Positions 57,926 to 64,000 of a stretch of DNA of 64,000 nucleotides are shown here, piece after piece. Position numbers and translations under genes: made by a program. This stretch comes from Barthelona sp. PCE. Lineage: Eukaryota; Metamonada: BaSk clade. Below the pieces are notes generated by a model. That model searched no databases, was not told where the DNA came from, and saw only the letters and a program-made list of their open reading frames with translations. Each line of letters starts with the position of its first letter. Position 1 is the first letter of the stretch. The stretch lies in the NCBI GenBank assembly GCA_040285745.1, contig JAUFOR010000004.1, positions 248,001 through 312,000 of the forward strand. The letters run 5' to 3'.

Positions 57926-58756
57926 TTAGATGGTCTTAACTATTTCTTTCAGTTTATCATACGTAATATATGGGACTACAGAAGCTTCACCTAATAAAAA
58001 CCAATGAAAACGTGTACGAAGAAACATTCCCATTCCATTCTTATGTAGTATTTGTACCTTTGAAAATCCATGCTCAACTCCAGAATTGCTGGCAGATGCA
58101 CTGCTATGTTGTTTAATTATAGCTCGGAAACCGGGTAAACCCTCCACAGATTCGTGGGTGTGGCCATGAACAAGTGCTGCACGAACATCTCTTTCTCTAA
58201 TACCTGTATCACTGAAATCGAACTCATCGGCCACCCTTTGAGCACTTAAAGGGGGCTCACGCACACTTTGGGCACTTTGAGATAGTTCACTCTCCATACG
58301 ATTGGAATAACTGCGACTAGGACTGAGAAAGCTTGTCGATAATGGTGGTCTCACATTTGTTTGGGGTTCTACTTCTGGTGTATAGCGCATTACGACCTTC
58401 TTTCGATCTTCATTGGATGGTGAAAAGTCTAAATAGTAATTGGTACAAAGAATCGAAATTATATACCCCACTAACCCTCTATACAACACAGGATCATAAA
58501 AATCTTTTGCCATATTAACATAAACGTGATCACTAATAAGATGTATTGCGGGATAATCACTTGCACAGCGCTTGAACTTGGTGGGTAAAAATGAAAAAAC
58601 CATCATACCTTTTAGTCTTACAAGTTCCTTCTCTGTAACCTCAACTAAACCTGCTCTGTTAATATTGGGTATCTTTGCATCAACATACAGTTCGTATAAT
58701 TCTTCCTTCAAACAACTCTTTCGGGGTTTATCATTTGTGATATCTTTAACCTCCAT
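57926..58756 (-). CDS. Orphan protein, 276 residues
   Basis: I do not recognise the family. From the ATG at 58756 ('MEVKDITNDKPRKSCLKEEL') the protein has a globular N-terminal half, a Ser/Pro/Arg-rich middle (about 130-185, 'SPSRSYSNRMESELSQSAQS') that could be phosphorylated, and a C-terminal half with 'RERDVRAALVHGHTHESVEG' and 'FHWFLLGEASVVPYITY'. The frame is open upstream to 58987, but that part overlaps the previous gene and is a shadow. The gap to the previous stop is only 16 bp. Confidence 0.6.
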   Translation of the reverse strand: MEVKDITNDKPRKSCLKEELYELYVDAKIPNINRAGLVEVTEKELVRLKGMMVFSFLPTKFKRCASDYPAIHLISDHVYVNMAKDFYDPVLYRGLVGYIISILCTNYYLDFSPSNEDRKKVVMRYTPEVEPQTNVRPPLSTSFLSPSRSYSNRMESELSQSAQSVREPPLSAQRVADEFDFSDTGIRERDVRAALVHGHTHESVEGLPGFRAIIKQHSSASASNSGVEHGFSKVQILHKNGMGMFLRTRFHWFLLGEASVVPYITYDKLKEIVKTI

Positions 58757-58772
58757 ATTATGATCCTGGAGC

Positions 58773-60911
58773 TCAACAGTGCTTAAATCTGAGAGAAGAA
58801 AAAGCCACCAAAGGTTCGGGCATGATGAGGAATTTGCAAAAATAATGACGAACATACTCAAAAAGACCATCATGGTATATTGTAGCAAGGCTTGTTGCAT
58901 TTCTAACCTTGAAATCTGAGCGCCACTTTCGCAATTCAAGTAAAAGTATGGAAACTTGGAAATATGATTGTAAAACTGAAAAATCATTCTTACTGCTCAT
59001 ATGTTGAATGAAGATCATACGAGAATAAGTAGAAAAATAATTCCTTGCCAATACCCACATATCAGGGCCCAGAGAAAATTCATGAGGCTGCTTATTCCCA
59101 TCCTTCATGGCCTCATAAAAAGGAGAAAGAAAATGCCGATAATGATCCTCGTCACAAACAGTATTATTGCTCTTTAACATCCGCTTAATCTCCAAATCCT
59201 TACCTTCGTGGTACTTCCGACGAAGAAACAGATCAGTGATATTAAAATGAGACCATGTTATTGCAAAATCATCAGGAATTGTTTCTGTTCCCTCAGGTAA
59301 AAATAGTATCTTGGGGATGTCCATGTACAGTCCACCACACAATACATCATAAATCCATTCCAGTGTATCCCAACGAACATTCGAAAGAGATATGTCCGTT
59401 ACTAAACACCAGACTGCATGGTATTTATAAAACACACGCATAGTATCAACTGTTAACAGCGTATGTATCTTTGCAAAATTGGCGAGAGATTTCTGCTGAT
59501 TATCCAACATTTTTGCATAATCCTCCAAAGAAATCATGGCAAGATGATCAAGGAATTCAGTATAATGCTCAAGTACATTGAAACGATATGCATCATTTGA
59601 AAGAGAGTTACTTAAGGTCAAATCAACGCCTAACAGGCAAGCATTGCTCTGTCTTAACAAGTTTTGAAGGTGTTGACATTCGTGAAATGATGTATATGCA
59701 AAGGTAAACATGAGCTTATCGTCAGCAATCAAACCACCTTCAACCACCTCAGTGTCAGAATGAACAAATGACTCGATCCATTCTTCTGTTAAATTGTTGA
59801 TAGTTGCACCAGACATATCATCTGTAACACTCTCATTCTCTGCTGCAGGTTCAGAAAGTGCAAAGATTGGATGAGTTTCATGGAGAGAAACAACGCTGTT
59901 AAGTCGAGCAGCAGCAAAACGTGAAATGGTACAGTTGGTGAAAAAATTTGATAAATCTAGCTTCTTAAACAACCCCTCAATAATTATATCTTTTGAAACT
60001 TGATCGATGATATCCATAGTGACGGTTTCATTGGAGACTCTCAACGAATTAAAACTATCTAAATAAAGAGGACTGAATACTTGAAGCTCATAAGAACCAG
60101 GACTCGCAATAAAGAATTGAGGCTCAATAGAACAAGGAAAGAACTCAAACCCACTGGTTTTTGCCATAATCTTATTCAAAACATGACAAATACAAGGAAC
60201 TCGTGATATTGACGAGCATGAATCACATATCTTTTGAAAGGCGAGCTGTTCTGGCGTGCCATTATCAGTTCCAACAACAATCTTAACTTCAGAATCACCC
60301 ATGTCAATAATAACATCTTCTAAGCACCAGCGATCCCTGTTTTTCCTCTCGATGATTGAATATGACTGGATGATTTTGTATTTTTTAAGCCGAGACAAAA
60401 ACTGTTCGCACAGATCCTGAGCACGCTTGTATTTCGCACCCTTGTCGATTTCAGGTACTTCAAAATTACGCACAGTGAAATCTGGGTAATCAAGAGGATT
60501 AATGACAACTTCAGTTGCGTGGGAAACAGTGAACTTGGTTTTAAATCTATCAAAGATGATAAACTTACCTTTTAAAGAATCCAAATATTGCTCTAATGTG
60601 ATTATTAAATGCTTTTTTGTGTACATTTCCGTAGAGCTCTCCAAAAATGGATGCTCGACCCAAACAAGTTCCAGATCGGCTGGTACCTTCAACATAATAA
60701 GTGCTTCTTCGTATCCATCGTTTGACAGATCAAATTCCATAAAAAGAGTTACGTTTTCTGAATTGTTTGCTGCTTGAACATAAGCAGAGTTAAAAATGGT
60801 TTCCAGAATGTAAGGGTGTACAACCTCACCGTAATATGTTATGTAATCCCTGAAAGCCCTTTCAGAAGCTGCACCGTATTCAGATCTAATGTTTTTCAAA
60901 CTTTTATCCAT
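58773..60911 (-). CDS. Orphan protein, 712 residues
   Basis: No family is recognised. The ATG at 60911 ('MDKSLKNIRSEYGAASERAF') is preferred to one at 60977, which overlaps the preceding gene. Residues 30-190 alternate strands and helices ('NVTLFMEFDLSNDGYEEALI'). Near 250 there is a Cys group, 'CDSCSSISRVPCICHVL', that might bind metal. Residues 420-712 are helical. No membrane helix or signal peptide is clear. It is the third of four closely spaced minus-strand genes (13, 46 and 16 bp gaps). Confidence 0.65.
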   Translation of the reverse strand: MDKSLKNIRSEYGAASERAFRDYITYYGEVVHPYILETIFNSAYVQAANNSENVTLFMEFDLSNDGYEEALIMLKVPADLELVWVEHPFLESSTEMYTKKHLIITLEQYLDSLKGKFIIFDRFKTKFTVSHATEVVINPLDYPDFTVRNFEVPEIDKGAKYKRAQDLCEQFLSRLKKYKIIQSYSIIERKNRDRWCLEDVIIDMGDSEVKIVVGTDNGTPEQLAFQKICDSCSSISRVPCICHVLNKIMAKTSGFEFFPCSIEPQFFIASPGSYELQVFSPLYLDSFNSLRVSNETVTMDIIDQVSKDIIIEGLFKKLDLSNFFTNCTISRFAAARLNSVVSLHETHPIFALSEPAAENESVTDDMSGATINNLTEEWIESFVHSDTEVVEGGLIADDKLMFTFAYTSFHECQHLQNLLRQSNACLLGVDLTLSNSLSNDAYRFNVLEHYTEFLDHLAMISLEDYAKMLDNQQKSLANFAKIHTLLTVDTMRVFYKYHAVWCLVTDISLSNVRWDTLEWIYDVLCGGLYMDIPKILFLPEGTETIPDDFAITWSHFNITDLFLRRKYHEGKDLEIKRMLKSNNTVCDEDHYRHFLSPFYEAMKDGNKQPHEFSLGPDMWVLARNYFSTYSRMIFIQHMSSKNDFSVLQSYFQVSILLLELRKWRSDFKVRNATSLATIYHDGLFEYVRHYFCKFLIMPEPLVAFSSLRFKHC

Positions 60912-60957
60912 AGCATTAAATACAAATGGCAAAGCAAAGCCCCTACCAGCATTAACT

Positions 60958-61299
60958 CTAGCTGGTGATACCTTCATCAGAGTGATTTGCTGATTTTGCC
61001 GTGATATTGCTTGAAAAGAAGTGGTAATATTGAATCCTGAACCAGATGATCTTGATATTTTCTTTGCTGGATATCTTGTTATAAGTATCCAAAAGCTCTT
61101 TGTGAGTTAATAACGCGTACTTAGAGGCATTAAATTCATGGAATAGTAATAACATTGAATTTTTGACTTCTGGACTCCAAATCGTTACTTTGTTTGTTAC
61201 AGTTTTTACACTACCCACTTTATGGGGTGGTTGATCATGTGCTGTCACCCCCCGAAGAAATCTTCGAATTAATGTAAACCTACTGTTCAAAATATTCAT
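60958..61299 (-). CDS. Small protein with presequence-like N-terminus
   Basis: A 113-residue protein. The first 21 residues ('MNILNSRFTLIRRFLRGVTA') contain four Arg and no acidic residue, and would form an amphipathic helix, as in mitochondrial-type targeting sequences. The body ('TIWSPEVKNSMLLLFHEFNA', 'YALLTHKELLDTYNKI') is not recognised. It sits 13 bp after the SFI1-like stop and 46 bp before the next start. If targeted, it would join IscS in a mitochondrion-related organelle. Confidence 0.55.
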   Translation of the reverse strand: MNILNSRFTLIRRFLRGVTAHDQPPHKVGSVKTVTNKVTIWSPEVKNSMLLLFHEFNASKYALLTHKELLDTYNKISSKENIKIIWFRIQYYHFFSSNITAKSANHSDEGITS

Positions 61300-61312
61300 T
61301 TTTTTCTTTTCA

Positions 61313-63223
61313 CTACACTAATTTTTGTAAAAAAGGAATAACACGTTCCTTAAAGTATGATATATCATCCAATTCTCGCTGTAAAGCACTAGCACTCAAT
61401 CGCAAATCTGCCATTCGACGAGGATCCAAATCATTCACACTGAGTAGCTGTGTGATACGAGACATATGACCCTGTAGCCTCTCTTCGTCTCTCAGCGCCT
61501 GCTCTACCCGCTCAAGAGTGTTTCTAACTTGTGTTTCCTCCGATGCCTTTTGAAGTGTATATTCAACCTGAAGCAACGGGGGTACAATCGGCTTTTTCCT
61601 TGGAACTGTGGTGCGGGGAGCTGGCGGTTCCATCAATACGGCGGTTGTCTGCTTTGTACGTAGCACTCGATGTATAGGACCATTAAAGGTTAGCTGCTTC
61701 CACTTATCAATACCTCTTCGGACCAGTGCATATGTCTTTGGCGCCATACGGAACGGGTAGCTACCACTCCGCCGAGCCATTCGATCTAACCCAACCGATA
61801 GCAGTTCTCTTATTCCAATCTTCTTGAGATGCGTTTCATAGTTATCACTTGCCTCCAGAAGCCTCAGTCTGCGCATCTTCTTCTCATCAACATTCGATTT
61901 CAGAGCATGGAAGCCACGTCTAATGAGTGTAAGATGTCGGAAAGCCATTGACACAACACCATAGTGGTGTCTCCGCCACCTTTGAATAACAATTCGGGCA
62001 AATCCCTCTGCCCTGGTCCGCGCAAAGGCATCGGCGCGTGCTTTTATGTCAGAAAGAGCTGAATTCATTTCTCTTGCCACATCCAAGAAATGTGCCTTCA
62101 ATCGTTCATCTCTGTATCTGGCTGCCAGGAGGGCGTGTTTCCTGCGAAGCACCACCTGTTGCAGTAGAATATGCCATTCATGCATCAACATTTCTTCAAG
62201 TGACTGCTGCCTCAGCTCAACAGATCTCTCTCTCATTTCCCGACTATATCTGCTAAAACTATTGAGGAAAGCGCACGTATTTGCCAGGAGTGTGTCGTGG
62301 TAATGCCGCAGAGCCCGGGCTTCGTCATACTCTGAATCTCTCTTTGAACAAAGTTTATCCATCCAAAGAAACAGGAATTTCTTCTTCGTCTTACGTGCTT
62401 TCTGGTCTAGTGCACGCGCCTTCCACTCATTTATGGTGTTTTTCACAAGGGTCGATAGTGATTTTCGCGCGAAAATTATGAATGAATTGCTTAACTTCTT
62501 GCGTTTCAGCGCCAGCACACTCCACTTCTCTAATGTACGCTTCTTTGCGTGCTTATTACTAAACAACACTGCTAGTTGATCCAAACGATATATACAAAGA
62601 CTGAGAGCGAAGAAACGATTAAAACAATTCCGCTCATAAAACGCTGTTGCCTGACAATACAACCTCCCGATACGCATGAACGGTAGTATAGTACCCCTGA
62701 GGAGCATTCGACGTCTGAAATATGTGTACTTATCCTCAAGACAAGATAGGCGGACACGAAGTCTATTCACACCTCTGTGTCTATGTATCATGGTCTGGAC
62801 TGCATTTACCTTGCATTTACGCTGGTGCTCAACGAATGCTGCATGTATACGCTGCAGTTTTTCAATACGCAGAGTGATTTTTGTCAGGGCTCTTGATTTC
62901 CACGTTATCATTGTCGATCTGAGAATAAATTGTTTCCTGGTGTCCATTCGCAGAGTTTTTGTGTTGCTCCTCCACCATTTAAAGATCTTATATTGAGTTT
63001 TGTACTGATAATGTGCGCCAGCAATAATACTCTTTTGCCAAAGATCTTTTGCGGTTACCCGTGCACGCTTCCACCGTTGGATCATGCGGTACTGAAGGAA
63101 AAGATGTGTTTTAAATTCATCATCGTGGATTGCAAGATTACGACGATTTTGCAATGCTCTTTGTGTATTGCGGCGCCAAACAACCGCTGCTGCCCTCGCC
63201 AACCGTAGTTTACGATTATCCAT
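61313..63223 (-). CDS. SFI1-like repeat protein (centrin-binding type)
   Basis: The 636-residue protein is very basic and helical, with repeated Trp-centred units: 'MIQRWKRAR', 'KIFKWWRSN', 'TMITWKSRAL', 'TLEKWSVLAL', 'TINEWKARAL', 'FLFLWMDKL', 'IVIQRWRRH' and 'GIDKWKQL'. This is the style of SFI1 and related proteins, whose long helix binds many centrins and forms contractile fibres at spindle poles and basal bodies. Repeats thin out after residue 520, where a Pro-rich link leads to a short coiled coil ('TLERVEQALRDEERL'). IQ-motif proteins are the main alternative. It diverges from the CDK gene across 111 bp. Confidence 0.7.
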   Translation of the reverse strand: MDNRKLRLARAAAVVWRRNTQRALQNRRNLAIHDDEFKTHLFLQYRMIQRWKRARVTAKDLWQKSIIAGAHYQYKTQYKIFKWWRSNTKTLRMDTRKQFILRSTMITWKSRALTKITLRIEKLQRIHAAFVEHQRKCKVNAVQTMIHRHRGVNRLRVRLSCLEDKYTYFRRRMLLRGTILPFMRIGRLYCQATAFYERNCFNRFFALSLCIYRLDQLAVLFSNKHAKKRTLEKWSVLALKRKKLSNSFIIFARKSLSTLVKNTINEWKARALDQKARKTKKKFLFLWMDKLCSKRDSEYDEARALRHYHDTLLANTCAFLNSFSRYSREMRERSVELRQQSLEEMLMHEWHILLQQVVLRRKHALLAARYRDERLKAHFLDVAREMNSALSDIKARADAFARTRAEGFARIVIQRWRRHHYGVVSMAFRHLTLIRRGFHALKSNVDEKKMRRLRLLEASDNYETHLKKIGIRELLSVGLDRMARRSGSYPFRMAPKTYALVRRGIDKWKQLTFNGPIHRVLRTKQTTAVLMEPPAPRTTVPRKKPIVPPLLQVEYTLQKASEETQVRNTLERVEQALRDEERLQGHMSRITQLLSVNDLDPRRMADLRLSASALQRELDDISYFKERVIPFLQKLV

Positions 63224-63334
63224 GTGAAGTCATGTCCAGAAATGGGTGTTTTAATGATTTACAAGATCGAAAAACTTGTTATCCAATACCTCCCCATTTT
63301 CCCTAATTTTTTTAGCTGATAATCATTGAAGAGA

Positions 63335-64000
63335 ATGTCTCGTGATATTAGCAGGTTTACAAGAGTATGAAATACACATTTGACGATTTTGAAATTTTGT
63401 TGCGCTTCAATGCATAATATAGTTCTTTAAGCGTCTGTATCGAAACAAAGTGCTAACATTAAGCTCACAAAGCTCGGTGAAGGAGCCTATGGTGTCGTTT
63501 TTAAAGCGCGCGATAATGAAACTGGTAAAATTGTTGCCCTAAAGAAGATTCGTCTAGATATGCCCGAAGAAGGAACACCTTCGACCACCATTCGTGAAAT
63601 TTCTCTGTTACGTGAACTTAGCACCCACCCCAACGTCGTTCCTTTACTTGACGTTGTTCACACTGATGATCGTTTGTATCTCGTGTTCGAATATGTTGAA
63701 CAGGATCTGCGCAAGCATATCGATTCTTTCGGAAAAACAAAGTTAGAGCTGAACCTCATAAAGAGCTACGTTAGACAAATGCTAGAAGGACTTAAGTACT
63801 GCCACAGCCGTAGAGTCATCCACCGTGACCTCAAGCCCCAAAACATTCTCGTCAATCGTGAAGGACAGTTGTGTCTCGCTGATTTTGGTCTTGCTAGAGC
63901 TTTTTCACTTCCAATTAGACAGTACACGCATGAAGTTGTTACTTTATGGTACAGAGCCCCTGAAATTTTGCTGGGTACTGCTCATTACAGTTTAGCCGTT
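63335..64000 (+). CDS. Cyclin-dependent kinase, CDK1-like (one intron, 3' end outside window)
   Basis: A cell-cycle kinase, 189 residues visible. Exon 1 (63335-63364) gives '[10 protein letters not shown]'. Joined to exon 2 (63464 on) it reads '[15 protein letters not shown]', the normal CDK start. The cyclin-binding helix is '[14 protein letters not shown]' (PSTAIRE variant), followed by '[12 protein letters not shown]', '[15 protein letters not shown]' and the T-loop '[18 protein letters not shown]' with the activating Thr. In the Gly loop the inhibitory Thr-Tyr pair is Ala-Tyr: the site of Thr14 is lost and Tyr15 is kept. The window ends after 'GTAHYSLAV', before the C-terminal third. Confidence 0.95.
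63365..63463 (+). other. Spliceosomal intron in the CDK gene
   Basis: A 99-base phase-0 intron. The donor is AGA|GTATGA and the acceptor TGCTAACATTAAG|CTC. CTAAC lies four bases before the AG, as in the CCT alpha intron, and the acceptors share 'CTAACATT'. Without splicing there is no in-frame ATG for the kinase, and a stop (TAA in 'ctttaagcg') lies upstream of it. Confidence 0.85.

Noticed and set aside
58757-58987. 77-codon hydrophobic N-terminal extension of the 276-residue orphan
   Set aside because: It overlaps the coding end of the upstream same-strand gene, and a suitable ATG lies directly after that gene's stop.
1-64000. Mobile elements, CRISPR arrays, viral genes
   Set aside because: No transposase, reverse transcriptase, integrase, capsid-like frame, long terminal repeat or repeat-spacer pattern was seen on either strand.

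Overview
The window is nuclear DNA from a flagellated, intron-poor protist with a compact genome. Eukaryotic marks include cytosolic Hsp90, CCT alpha, calcineurin A, poly(A) polymerase, a CDK and RNA polymerase I and III subunits. A radial-spoke head protein, a SAS-6-like protein, gamma-tubulin complex protein GCP4, a CM1-motif coiled coil and an SFI1-like repeat protein show that it builds basal bodies and motile axonemes. Two spliceosomal introns were found. In both, the branch-point-like CTAAC lies four bases from the AG, as known in trichomonads and Giardia. I infer a metamonad-like excavate; the sequence does not fix the species. Non-coding DNA is more AT-rich than the coding DNA, and I saw no transposon, rRNA, tRNA or CRISPR array.

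Layout. 1-9.3 kb: glycerol kinase 3' end, an acidic coiled-coil protein, a DDX52-like DEAD-box helicase, a RecQ helicase, a beta-rich orphan, a CYTH protein and SAS-6. 9.7-21.7 kb: Hsp90, a 1582-residue orphan, the radial-spoke head protein, an RPA12-like subunit, an orphan and calcineurin A. 22-30 kb: a 2105-residue protein of unknown function, a small secreted protein and an alpha/beta hydrolase. 30-41 kb: a pseudokinase/degenerate-HECT protein, the CM1 protein, poly(A) polymerase, a possible organelle protein and a five-domain saposin. 41-51.8 kb: the longest gap (1.4 kb), CCT alpha, a two-RRM protein, RPC25, GCP4, an orphan, IscS and a BSD protein. 52-64 kb: a kelch-BTB-BTB protein, a kinase-HECT-RING2 protein, several orphans, SFI1-like and a CDK.

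Themes. (1) Two separate genes join a protein-kinase fold to a HECT ubiquitin-ligase fold. In one the catalytic residues are kept and an RBR-type RING2 finger follows; in the other they appear lost. (2) Gene packing is extreme: three convergent gene pairs overlap by 24-26 bp of coding sequence, a fourth pair shares bases of its stop codons, and several same-strand neighbours are 13-16 bp apart. (3) Microtubule-organising genes are unusually frequent. (4) IscS and two small proteins with basic, acid-free N-termini hint at a mitochondrion-related organelle that makes Fe-S clusters.

Functions come from reading motifs by eye. No database search was run, and all family comparisons are from memory.
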